NCBI RefSeq assembly: GCF_003208655.1
Contig: NZ_QKLU01000003.1
Location: forward strand, 385,745 to 449,744
Direction of reading: 5' to 3'
From: Pedobacter nutrimenti
GTDB lineage: Bacteria; Bacteroidota; Bacteroidia; Sphingobacteriales; Sphingobacteriaceae
Length of the DNA stretch: 64,000 nt
The notes under the pieces are model-generated. The model did no database searches. It was given only the letters and a program-made list of their open reading frames with translations, and was not told where the DNA came from. Of the stretch, positions 27,784-36,200 are shown piece by piece (positions within the stretch are counted from its first letter, which is position 1; each line of letters begins with the position of its first letter). The position numbers and the translations under genes are program-made.

Positions 27784-28359
27784 TTAATGTTTGCTGTTGT
27801 ACCTTGCCTTGTGTATACAATAACTGGCCTCGGTCATTTGCAAAAAAGAAGCACAGTCTTTGTTGGGCAACTGATCTGCCGGATAATGTTTAAAAAATTG
27901 TTCCACCTTTTGGGCGGCGCTTAAAGTCATCCATAAGTTTTTATTGAAATCAATTTCTTTTTCCAGCAGCATAAAGTGACTGGCCAGTTTATGGGTTTCG
28001 GGATATTGCTCCAGCCTCAGATAATCTTTGCGGTAAAGGAGCAGGGCCTGGCAGGGGCTAAGGGTTGAAATAGACAATTTTGAAGCCACAGGCTGAAAAA
28101 AACTATGTAAATCTGCTACAATGTGTCCGGGCTGGTATAAACGGACCACAGTCAGCCTGCCGTTGAGATCAGCCGCGGTAGATTTGATATAGCCTTTTAG
28201 CAGGTAGAGGGCAAATTTGGTCATTCCGCCAATGTCCAGCAGGTTGAACCGGGCCTGGAATGTTTTGTATTGAACAGCACTGCTTAAGTCTGCCCTGAAG
28301 CCGGCAGACAGATTGCTGATCAGGTGCAGCATGTCTAATAATTCTTTTGTCCTAAGCAT
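27784..28359 (-). CDS. Crp/Fnr family transcriptional regulator
   Basis: A 191-residue regulator with a cyclic-nucleotide-binding-type beta domain (about residues 20-115; GYIKSTAADLNGRLTVVRLY, then GHIVADLHSFF) and a C-terminal helical part whose HTH (FLQMTEASYCIHKARYN) is short for the family. The ligand is unknown. The ATG at 28359 lies at the edge of a 15-bp hairpin (28359-28396); the next in-frame ATG is 28332 (MLHLISN). It follows the small gene at 28419 on the same strand and is probably co-transcribed with it. Confidence 0.87.
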   Translation of the reverse strand: MLRTKELLDMLHLISNLSAGFRADLSSAVQYKTFQARFNLLDIGGMTKFALYLLKGYIKSTAADLNGRLTVVRLYQPGHIVADLHSFFQPVASKLSISTLSPCQALLLYRKDYLRLEQYPETHKLASHFMLLEKEIDFNKNLWMTLSAAQKVEQFFKHYPADQLPNKDCASFLQMTEASYCIHKARYNSKH

Positions 28360-28396
28360 TCTCTTTAATCATTTCGGGGTGAATGATTAAAGAGAA
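28359..28396 (-). promoter_or_regulatory. 15-bp perfect hairpin ending at the Crp/Fnr start codon
   Basis: TTCTCTTTAATCATT (28359-28373) and AATGATTAAAGAGAA (28382-28396) with an 8-nt loop. On the minus strand the 3' arm runs into the A of the ATG. There is no T tract, so it is less likely a plain terminator than a translational control hairpin or a palindromic operator. Confidence 0.6.
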
Positions 28397-28418
28397 TAGC
28401 TGTTGCAATGGATAGCTG

Positions 28419-28601
28419 TTATAAAATTTCAATTTCATTGGGATCAAGACCCATAAAATGGGCGAATTCTTTAACAGTAAGGTATTGTAGCGGCTTTTTT
28501 TTAAGTAAGCTGCGGATCTGCTGAATCAGCAATTGCGATTTTCTAAGACTAAAACCGGTAATCCTGATCACATCTTTAGGAAATATGAGTACTCTTTTCA
28601 T
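28419..28601 (-). CDS. small Pedobacter-type putative DNA-binding protein
   Basis: A 60-residue protein (MKRVLIFPKDVIRITG, basic middle, then LTVKEFAHFMGLDPNEI). The FPKDVIRITG and KEFAHFMGL blocks recur in small proteins encoded in Sphingobacteriaceae genomes; the second half looks like a helix-turn-helix. The frame extends upstream to 28676, but the ATG at 28601 fits the family start. It sits just before the Crp/Fnr gene. Function is not known to me. Confidence 0.65.
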   Translation of the reverse strand: MKRVLIFPKDVIRITGFSLRKSQLLIQQIRSLLKKKPLQYLTVKEFAHFMGLDPNEIEIL

Positions 28602-29089
28602 AACGTTTAGCTGTTGTATCGCAAATAGGGTGGCACCTGGCATGGAAACAACTGTTCTATGGAACTCGTATTGCAATAGGTTGTTGAATTAATTTTTTGA
28701 TAAATATATTATTTAATAAAGAAAAACAAACTATAATTTTTGAAAAAATTTTAGCAACCATGCAAAATGCGCATAAAGCGCAAAACATGCATAAAACGCA
28801 TGATGCGTATAAAACGAAAGCCGTTAATTTTCAAAGAAATAAGTTTGGATAGCGTTTTGAAAAAGGATGAAAATTGGCAGAGCAGAAAGAAAAAACAGGC
28901 TTAAGGTGTGGCTGCTAAATAGGCTGTACCTGAACCTGCTCTTAACCGGACCTGCTTCGTCTTTTGTTCGATGGGTGCCATAGAAAAGTGATCGCAGACA
29001 GGAGTTATACAAAAGGCTTGGTCAGGATGCTTTTCCGGTCCTTTTTCAAAATTTTAATGTTCAATTATTCATTTTTAAAACAAAAGATC
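28602..29089. other. 488-nt regulatory gap before the DUF6266 block
   Basis: No gene is supported. It holds a cluster of short ATGC/ATAAA/CG repeats (28760-28816) and a plus-strand -7 element, TAAGTTTG (28840-28847), that would give a leader of about 235 nt for the DUF6266 gene at 29090. Confidence 0.5.
28760..28816. repeat. cluster of ATGC-n-ATAAA-n-CG repeats
   Basis: Related units start at 28767 (ATGCGCATAAAGCGC), 28787 (ATGCATAAAACGCA) and 28803 (ATGCGTATAAAACG), with a partial unit at 28760. They lie 24 nt upstream of a candidate promoter for the DUF6266 genes, so they may bind a regulator. Confidence 0.5.
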
Positions 29090-29731
29090 ATGGCAAAATT
29101 ACACAATGGAGTTTTCGGACCCTTTTCAGGAAAACTAGGTCCTCTAGTTGGTGCAAGTTGGAAAAACATTCCTTACCTGCGTTCACTTCCCACAAAAAAA
29201 CCAGGTCGTAGTCAGACACCGGCACAGCTGGCCTGTCAACAGAAATTTAAATTCGTTACAGAATGGCTGGTGCCTTTCCACCCTTTTGTAACGGTAGGCT
29301 TTCAGAATCTGGCGCAAAGGAGAACCGAAATTAACGCTGCGTTTTCCATTAATTATAAAGAAGCAATCACTGGGGTTTATCCATATCTGGGCGTGGATTA
29401 TTCGAAAGTCAAACTGAGTAAGGGACCCTTACCGGAACTTGTGGATCCGGAGTTACATCTTAAAGCACCAAATGTATTGGAACTTCGCTGGTCACAGCAT
29501 CAATTGCTTCATGCCGCTTATGACGACCAGCTGATGCTGGTATTGTACAGTCCGGAACTTAAAATTGCCGATGGCTTTATTGGGGGGGTGAAAAGGGCCG
29601 ATTTGTCCTGTGAATTTAAGTTTAACCCCAAAATGGTGGGTAAAACGCTCGAAGCTTATGTGGCTTTAGTGTCTTTAAACGGAAAAAAGATTGCCAACAG
29701 CAGTTATCTGGGAAAGGTGGGGCCCTTATGA
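29090..29731 (+). CDS. DUF6266 family protein
   Basis: A 213-residue protein. The N-terminus (GVFGPFSGKLGPLVGASW) is the family hallmark: a glycine-rich FSGKxGxxVG segment followed by a basic PYLRSLPTKK stretch. The rest is helical (about 45-105), then beta-rich (about 110-213). No signal peptide is visible. Family function is unknown; members often occur in tandem in Sphingobacteriaceae. The ATG at 29090 is used because the upstream frame extension is unlike the family. Its stop overlaps the RteC-like start by 4 nt, and a second family member lies at 30731. Confidence 0.85.
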   Translation: MAKLHNGVFGPFSGKLGPLVGASWKNIPYLRSLPTKKPGRSQTPAQLACQQKFKFVTEWLVPFHPFVTVGFQNLAQRRTEINAAFSINYKEAITGVYPYLGVDYSKVKLSKGPLPELVDPELHLKAPNVLELRWSQHQLLHAAYDDQLMLVLYSPELKIADGFIGGVKRADLSCEFKFNPKMVGKTLEAYVALVSLNGKKIANSSYLGKVGPL

Positions 29732-30555
29732 AATGCATAGATTATCCCGGTTATCCGGTACCGGACTTTAGGGCGCAAATGGACCAGCTCCGGGCAGGTT
29801 TTAAAAAGAAAGGGGTAGAGCTGGCCTTACAAGACATCATACTGAGCTGCTTTAATGATTTTATGGAGGGTAAAACCTGCTATTATGAGCAATTGTTGTA
29901 TATGAAAGCCCTGCAGGCAGAACTGATTAATTTTTGCAATAAAGTATCGGGCGCTCCTTTTACGGAATTACTGATCCAGCATTTGTTGTTTTTGAGGTTT
30001 AATCATTCTGCGTTTATTTCCTTTTACCAATTGAAAATCAGAGAGGGACTGGAACCTGTTTTTGAACTACGGATGCAATTCGACTATTTGTGTGCCTATG
30101 AAAAGGCGCTTAAAATTCAAACAGAATGGGCAAATGGGGTTTTTGACAAAAAATCGCCTGCAGCTCATATGGCTGTTTTGGCCTATGTAAAGGCCGAATT
30201 GGAATACCTGCAAAAAAAACAGAACTGGGACCTGGGTGACAGGCCGCTTCAATTAAAAACTACTGCCGGACCGGCTTACCGGATAAAAGTTTCTATTTCT
30301 GCAGATGCCCTGGCCTATCTGCTCCGCTTGCTTGTGGAATCTGGGATCATCATTGCCCAGCCCCGTTCGCAGCTGCTGGGTTTTGTGGCCCGTAATTTTC
30401 AAACACCAGGAATTGGAGAACAGCTGCTTTCGGCAAGCAGCCTGGGGGTGAAATACCTGCAAGTGGTTCAAACAACTGCCAAGGGTGTAAGGGCGGCTTT
30501 AATGCGGATGTTGAAAATCCTGGACAGTCGTTTTGCTTTTGTACATTTTTTTTAA
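29728..30555 (+). CDS. RteC-like protein
   Basis: A 275-residue protein resembling RteC, a Bacteroides conjugative-transposon regulator. The similarity is in pattern: an FLRFNHSAFISFYQLKI segment (RteC has a comparable HFFK...LIYY stretch), then VKAELEYLQKK, and a C-terminal helical unit ISADALAYLLRLLVESGII followed by GIGEQLLSASSLGVKYL. It starts with an ATGA overlap on the DUF6266 gene, so the two are translationally coupled. If the assignment is right, the block may be mobile or derived from a mobile element, but no integrase or relaxase is nearby. Confidence 0.55.
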   Translation: MKCIDYPGYPVPDFRAQMDQLRAGFKKKGVELALQDIILSCFNDFMEGKTCYYEQLLYMKALQAELINFCNKVSGAPFTELLIQHLLFLRFNHSAFISFYQLKIREGLEPVFELRMQFDYLCAYEKALKIQTEWANGVFDKKSPAAHMAVLAYVKAELEYLQKKQNWDLGDRPLQLKTTAGPAYRIKVSISADALAYLLRLLVESGIIIAQPRSQLLGFVARNFQTPGIGEQLLSASSLGVKYLQVVQTTAKGVRAALMRMLKILDSRFAFVHFF

Positions 30556-30666
30556 TGAAAAATTTTATGGCCAAATGAAGCGATAAAGACTGTTTTGCAG
30601 GTTTTTAAAGGAGGGGTAACAGACCCCGTCAACTGCCAGGCCGGCTTTGAATTTTTTCCCTTTGTC

Positions 30667-30695
30667 TTGTCCGCCGGCCCCGGCCCGGCAGACAA
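30667..30695 (+). terminator. GC-rich hairpin after the RteC-like gene
   Basis: TTGTCCGCCGG (30667-30677) and CCGGCAGACAA (30685-30695) form an 11-bp stem with one mismatch and a 7-nt loop. A T run (30703-30708) is nearby but not adjacent, so termination is possible rather than certain. Confidence 0.45.
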
Positions 30696-30730
30696 ATTAA
30701 CAGATTTTTTAACCCCTAATTTTTAAAAAC

Positions 30731-31378
30731 ATGGGAATAATCAGACAGGGAATCCTTGGCGGGTTCCGGAAAAAGACAGGATCGGTGGTGGGCGCACATT
30801 GGCGCACGCTGGATGTAATCAGGGGCCTGCCCCGAAAAAGCGGAAAGGCACCCACCAAACTGCAGAAAGACCAGCAGAGTAAATTTGGCTTAGTGACCGG
30901 CTTTTTAAGCTGGATTGGCGATTTGGTGGAAATGGGTTACAAGTCGCAGAGTGGCATTGCAACGGCAATGAACAGCGCTGTGGCTTATAACCTGAAAGAA
31001 GCCTTAACTGATACAGGTACAGGGATTGAATTGAATTATCCGAAAATCAGTTTCAGTTCGGGCCGGCTACGTTTGCCGGATGACTTGAAGGCGGTTGCAG
31101 TGACCGGCGCAAAAATTGATTACAGTTGGTCTCATTTGGAGAAGGACGACAAATTTCTGAATGCCAGGGACAGTGCCAATATTCTGGTATACAATCCGGT
31201 AAAAGGCAAACTGGTCAAATCGAAGGAAGCAGAAACCAGGTCAGTCGGTGCATTCAGCCTGCAGTTGCCGGCAAACTTTACCGGAGACCAGGTGCATTGC
31301 TACATCAGCTTTAATTCGGCGGTACAAAAGGCACTCGCTTCAGAAACCTTTTACGCTGGTAAATTAACGGTTATTTAA
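30731..31378 (+). CDS. DUF6266 family protein, second copy
   Basis: A 215-residue paralog of the 29090 product with the same N-terminal pattern (GILGGFRKKTGSVVGAHW, then RGLPRKSGKAPTKLQ), a helical middle and a beta-rich C-terminus. The N-terminus keeps the glycine/basic spacing but replaces FSGK with FRKK. It is separated from the RteC-like gene by 175 nt with its own hairpin, and is followed by a long inverted repeat (31399-31468) before the holin-like gene. Function unknown. Confidence 0.85.
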   Translation: MGIIRQGILGGFRKKTGSVVGAHWRTLDVIRGLPRKSGKAPTKLQKDQQSKFGLVTGFLSWIGDLVEMGYKSQSGIATAMNSAVAYNLKEALTDTGTGIELNYPKISFSSGRLRLPDDLKAVAVTGAKIDYSWSHLEKDDKFLNARDSANILVYNPVKGKLVKSKEAETRSVGAFSLQLPANFTGDQVHCYISFNSAVQKALASETFYAGKLTVI

Positions 31379-31398
31379 AAGATGACCCATTAAAAACT

Positions 31399-31468
31399 GA
31401 AGATAACCGGTTTTCTGCTGAGTATGGACACCTGTGTGACATGAAAAGCAGGCGGACCGGTTATCTTC
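31399..31468. repeat. long-loop inverted repeat GAAGATAACCGGT
   Basis: Perfect 13-bp arms, GAAGATAACCGGT (31399-31411) and ACCGGTTATCTTC (31456-31468), with a nested CTGCT/AGCAG pair (31415, 31447) inside a 44-nt loop. It fills the gap between the DUF6266 gene and the holin-like gene. It could be a structured RNA leader, a terminator without T tract, or a protein-binding or recombination site. Confidence 0.65.
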
Positions 31469-31484
31469 CTAAACGGACAATACA

Positions 31485-31856
31485 ATGAAAACTTTAAATC
31501 TGGAAAAGCCGCAGGCCTTTTCCTATGGCTGGCTGAAAATAGGGGCTATTATGGTGATTTTAGTGCTCCTGTGGCCTATTTTGCAGCATTGGATGTGGAC
31601 ACAAGACGGAACTTCGGGTTATATAGACCCCTCGGTGGCTTTACTGGTTTTGCTGGCCCTAATGAGTTACCTGCTGCTGCTCTGTCTAAGCTGGTTGCTT
31701 TTAAAACACTTTTGGCTGGCCATGGGCCTGCCCGGATTGGGGATTATGGTTTTACAATTTCAAACTTTAGAATTATGGCAGCAATTGGGCTTTTACTGGG
31801 CATCGTTTGCCTTGCTGGTGTTGGCAGGAGTGTGCTCCCTGGGGGCAATCTTTTAA
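31485..31856 (+). CDS. small multi-spanning membrane protein, holin-like
   Basis: A 123-residue protein with three to four membrane segments (about residues 18-36, 48-75, 80-93 and 98-121). Small size, several helices and a peptidoglycan-hydrolase gene overlapping its 3' end by 82 nt in another frame are the layout of phage-type lysis cassettes. No holin family is recognised, so the role is inferred from context only. It starts 17 nt after the long inverted repeat. Confidence 0.65.
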   Translation: MKTLNLEKPQAFSYGWLKIGAIMVILVLLWPILQHWMWTQDGTSGYIDPSVALLVLLALMSYLLLLCLSWLLLKHFWLAMGLPGLGIMVLQFQTLELWQQLGFYWASFALLVLAGVCSLGAIF

Positions 31857-32326
31857 GTATTGCCAGAAGGGAGGTTGGCGTAAAAGAACGTACAGGACAA
31901 AATGATGGTCCCAGGGTGGAAGCTTACCTTGGGGCAGTCGGCTTAAAAAAAGGAAATCCCTGGTGTGCTGCTTTTGTTTGCTGGACCTTTAAACAGGCAG
32001 GTTATGCTTTGCCCAGAACGGCCTGGTCGCCTGACCTGTTTCCAAAAGAAAAACGGGTCAGCCAGCCAGTTCCGGGATCAATTTTTAGTATTTATTTTCC
32101 TGTTTTAAAACGAATCGGGCATTGCGGTTTTGTCGAGTATGTTTATGGGCACTGGATCGGGACGATTGAGGGCAATACAAGCGGGCAGGGTTCAAGGGAA
32201 GGAGATGGGGTGTACCGAAAATTCAGGCACATCCGGACGCTGAAATCATTTGCAGACTGGAGGGAAAAAAATAAAGGATTTCAGAGGCCAGTTTTAAAAA
32301 AGGCGGCGCTACTGTTTTTTCCATGA
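31775..32326 (+). CDS. CHAP-type peptidoglycan hydrolase with N-terminal membrane anchor
   Basis: A 183-residue protein: a hydrophobic N-terminal segment (about residues 2-22, uncleaved anchor or signal), then a CHAP/NlpC-like domain. Catalytic features: Cys in NPWCAAFVCWTFKQAGY, His in RIGHCGFVEYV, and IEGNTSG with the usual third polar residue. It probably cleaves peptide bonds in peptidoglycan. The frame extends upstream to a GTG at 31571, but that lies inside the membrane-protein gene, and the ATG at 31775 gives a proper signal sequence. It overlaps the holin-like gene by 82 nt. Confidence 0.82.
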   Translation: MAAIGLLLGIVCLAGVGRSVLPGGNLLSIARREVGVKERTGQNDGPRVEAYLGAVGLKKGNPWCAAFVCWTFKQAGYALPRTAWSPDLFPKEKRVSQPVPGSIFSIYFPVLKRIGHCGFVEYVYGHWIGTIEGNTSGQGSREGDGVYRKFRHIRTLKSFADWREKNKGFQRPVLKKAALLFFP

Positions 32327-32437
32327 CGCAGGAATTTGATGTAAAATAACTTAATCTGATGATGGAAATTCAGTTTAAATTTCGTTAATTAGATTGATTA
32401 TAAATAATAAGTCAAAAAAAGATTTAAGCCATCACAT

Positions 32438-32953
32438 ATGATCAACAGAAAAATGGAAACGCTGCTGAATGAGCAGATCAATTTAGAAATGTACTCCGCT
32501 AATGCCTATTGGGCCATGTGCTCCTGGTTATTGGAAAAGGACCTGGACGGATTTGCAAACTATTTTAAAGTACAGGCCAAAGAAGAGCTTTTTCATGCCG
32601 AAAAGCAATTTGACTACCTTCATGATGTTGGGGGCAAAGTAACCATTAAGGCTATTGAGCAGCCCTCATCGGCATTCGGGTCGGTACTGGAAATATTTGA
32701 GACCGCTTTGGAGCATGAAAAATCTGTCACAAAAAGCATCGGCAACCTGATCAAGGCGGCGTTTGAGGAAAATGATTTTGCTACCCATACTTTTTTGCAA
32801 TGGTTTGTGACCGAGCAGGTGGAGGAAGAAGCGACTGTATCTCAGATTGTCAGTAAATTAAAAATGATCGGGGATAATTCTTCCGCCTTGTATTTACTCA
32901 ATGCAGAACTTGCCCAAAGAAAATTTAATGTAGCTACCGGCGGGGCAGAATAA
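32438..32953 (+). CDS. ftnA: ferritin
   Basis: A 171-residue four-helix iron-storage protein of the bacterial ferritin type. Ferroxidase ligands are visible: Glu in NEQINLEMYSANAYW, the ExxH in KEELFHAEK, and the Glu/Gln residues in ETALEHEKSV and WFVTEQVEEE. It stores Fe(III) and limits free iron. No copy of the 23-bp operator is seen upstream, so it is not obviously part of the same control. The ATG at 32438 is used; an ATG at 32453 (METLLNEQ) is also possible. A terminator follows at 32963. Confidence 0.95.
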   Translation: MINRKMETLLNEQINLEMYSANAYWAMCSWLLEKDLDGFANYFKVQAKEELFHAEKQFDYLHDVGGKVTIKAIEQPSSAFGSVLEIFETALEHEKSVTKSIGNLIKAAFEENDFATHTFLQWFVTEQVEEEATVSQIVSKLKMIGDNSSALYLLNAELAQRKFNVATGGAE

Positions 32954-32962
32954 TGAACCTGC

Positions 32963-32993
32963 AAGCCGTTGACCCTTGGGTTAACGGCTTTTT
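32963..32993 (+). terminator. ferritin terminator
   Basis: AAGCCGTTGACCC (32963-32975) pairs with GGGTTAACGGCTT (32978-32990) with one G-T wobble, followed by a short T run. Confidence 0.8.
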
Positions 32994-33090
32994 CTTTGAA
33001 AAGAAATTAATCCCAAACCATCTGATCTGATTGAATTCTAGTAGGCGGGCGCTGAAAGCTTTTTTGCAGGTTATATTGTGCTAAAAATAA

Positions 33091-33122
33091 TCAATATTGC
33101 ACTTCTAAAAGTGCAATATTGA
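33091..33122. repeat. 14-bp perfect inverted repeat TCAATATTGCACTT
   Basis: TCAATATTGCACTT (33091-33104) and AAGTGCAATATTGA (33109-33122) with a 4-nt loop, in the 345-nt gap between ferritin and the MBG adhesin. No T tract follows, so it looks more like an operator or RNA structure than a terminator. Further on, TATTTTTG at 33234-33241 is a candidate -7 element for the adhesin. Confidence 0.6.
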
Positions 33123-33298
33123 AGCAGCCGCCTTCCAATGGTGTTCCAGGTAGTTTTTAAGCCTAAACAGAGGCATCATCAGCCCGCAGAACATTTTTAA
33201 AGCGGGAAAGGCCCTAACTTTCTTTATAATTATTATTTTTGATTTTCCTTGCTGCACAGGAGATTGGGAAAGGCTGCGGCATCTTTAAAGCGCTTTTT

Positions 33299-36200
33299 AT
33301 GAAAAAACTTCTACTCCTGATCGCTGGATTTCTGTTTCTGACCTTAAACTTACAAGCCCAGATACAGCTTGCAACCTCGCAAACCAATGGCCTTAACGGT
33401 GCTTGTCTGTTGTGCGGGGTGACCAATCCGAACAATGCGGTCAATAACAGTAATTTGACAGATTATTCTTCCTTTGCCATTACTGAAGGATTAATAGGGG
33501 TTAGTGTAGAGCAGACGCTGATTTTTCCTGTAGCCAACCTGCACCGGGGTGTGGATTCGCTGATGATCCGTATTGGCGCAGACAATGCGGTGCTGACCCC
33601 AGGCCTGTTTGGTGGGGTTAGTGTAGAAACGGCTAATGGCACAACATCCAATAATGATGCGGTTGTCCTGGGTCCTGCAAATGTGCGGTTGGTCAGCAAT
33701 GGAGCACAGGCAGAGGTTTTTATGGTCCCGGGGGCGCAATTTGACCGGGTTAAGATCAAGCTCAGCTCGATCCTGGTGGGGCAACTTTCGGGGCTGAGGA
33801 TTTATTATACGTATTATACTCCCCCGCAACCACAGCCGGATGCCAATGGCATACTCTATGTGAAAAAGGGGGTCAATGGTTTGGGAAACAGCTGGTCGAG
33901 CCCCCTGGGGGAAGTGGCTGATGCCTTAAAACTGGCCAAAAACAATACGGCGGTAAAACAAATCTGGGTGGCCGCCGGAAATTATAAACCCCTGTATGCC
34001 GCAGATGATTTAAACAACGGGCCAAATTCAACCAATAGGCAAAACTCTTTTGTACTGGTGAAAGATGTAGCGGTGTATGGTGGCTTTGCGGGTACAGAAA
34101 CACAATTGGGCCAGCGCAACTGGGCACTGAACAAAACCATTTTAAGCGGGGAGATGCAAAACGACGGGAACAGTACTAATAATGCCTATCACGTGGTCAT
34201 TTCGGCTGCAGATGTAGGAAGCGCTACACTGGATGGTTTTACGGTTTCTGATGGTGTCGCATTTATGGAGGATTCCGGCTTAAGCAGGGTGACGGTTAAT
34301 GCTACGCTGCTGACCAACCGTTTTGCCGGCGGAATCTATTGCGCCGCTTCTTCACCCCTGATTAAAAACTGTTTGCTGACCAACCATACCGGTTATGCCA
34401 GTACGGCCTTTAGAAGTGAATCCGGAAGCCCGGTGCTGGTGAATACAGTGATGAGCGGAAATTCAAGTACCCTATACAGTGTTGTTTTTACGGCCCTGGG
34501 CGGTCCGGCCAGCCTGATTAATGTGAGTATTGTCAACAACAGCTGTACTTTTCCGGTTTTAATGGAGGGCGGGGTACTGTACAATTCCATTGTCTGGGGC
34601 AATACAGTTTTTTCCAATAATCCCGCTTCGTCAACCACGACCATTCAAAACAGTATCGTTCAAAAAGGCAGCTTTGGATCGGTAGACATCGGTACTGATC
34701 CCTTGATGAACAATGTGGCTGGTGGCGATTATAGCCTGAAAAGGGGAAGCCCGGCAATTAACGGGGGCAACAATACTTTTTATCCGGTCGGCCTGAACAC
34801 GGACAGGGACCTTGCGGCCAACCCGCGTTTAATAGGAAACAGTATAGATATAGGGGCTTATGAATACCAGTCTGTTGTTCAAAGCATCAGCCCGGTTGCA
34901 GCGCTAAGCAAAACCTATGGCGATGCCGATTTTAACCCTGGTGCCACCAGCAGTTCGGGTCTGACGGTCAGTTACAGTTCGGCCGATAACAGCATTGCTG
35001 AGGCTTATCAGGATGCTGCCGACGGCAACAAATGGAAAATAAAAATTAAAAAAGTAGGCGTGGTGAGCCTGAAGGCCAGCCAGGCCGGTGCAGGGAATGT
35101 AGACCCTGCCCCGGATGTGACTTTTACTTTAACCGTAGCACAAAAACCAGTAACAGTGGTATTGAACGGGGGATATACGAAGCTTTACGATGGCAAGCTT
35201 ACGGCTGCTTTGACTGCTGCAGCTGTATCTTTTACCGCCGGTGATGTGCTGGGCGGAGATGATTTGGCGATTGGCCTGAGCGCAGGCGGGGCGTATACCG
35301 ATAAAAATGCTGGTCATTCAAAAGCCTTGACCCTTCCTCTTGCAGCTATTGCTTTAAGCGGCGTTTCGGCGCCTAACTACCGCATTGCAAATTCTGCAGA
35401 CCTGGGCAATACGCTGGGGCAAATTGATCCCGTAGCTTTGACCATTACCGCCAATAATGCGGCAAAAACTTACGATGGGCAGCCCTATCAGGGCGGAAAC
35501 GGACTGAGTTATAATGGCTTTGTGAACGCAGAAGACGCCTCTGTACTGACTGGAACTTTAATGTATACCGGAAATTCCCAGGGCGCTGTGAATACGGGAA
35601 GCTACACCTTAATGCCTTCGGGCCTGGCTGCGCTGAATTATACGTTGACTTATGTTTCCGGTACCCTGACCATTTCCAGCAGCGCAGCCAACATATTGAC
35701 TTTTAATACACAAAGCCCGGGAAGTACCTTAATGAAAACGTATGGGGATGCAGATGTCAATGCTTCTGCCGTCGCCAGTTCAGGACTTGCGGCCAGCTAT
35801 CAGAGCAGTAACCCCCTGGTGGCTACCATAAACGCCCAGGGACAGGTGCAGCTGCTGGCTTCAGGCACGGCGACCATTACCGCTGCCCAGGCCGGGGACA
35901 GCAATTATGCCCCGGCAGCTCCTTTGAGTTTTATTGTACAGATTGCTCCAAAAGCACTGCAGGTAACGGCAAAAGATTACAGTAAAACCTACGACGGGCT
36001 GCCTTATCAAGGTGGAAACGGCGTAACCTATGCCGGGTTTGTAAACGGAGATACCCAGGCCGTGCTGAGCGGAAACCTGGTGTACAACGGGACCGCCCAG
36101 GGTGCGGTCAATACGGGAAATTACAGCATTGTGCCTTCGGGATTGACTGCGGCCAATTACCAGCTCAGTTATGTTGCCGGTAATTTAAACATTGTTCCGG

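Noticed and set aside
28824..29012. 62-codon minus-strand frame in the gap before the DUF6266 block
   Set aside because: It runs across the candidate promoter of the DUF6266 genes and resembles no family.
32330..32437. A 23-bp iron operator copy before ferritin
   Set aside because: The gap was read for the TTATT/TCTAAATA pattern on both strands and no acceptable match was found.
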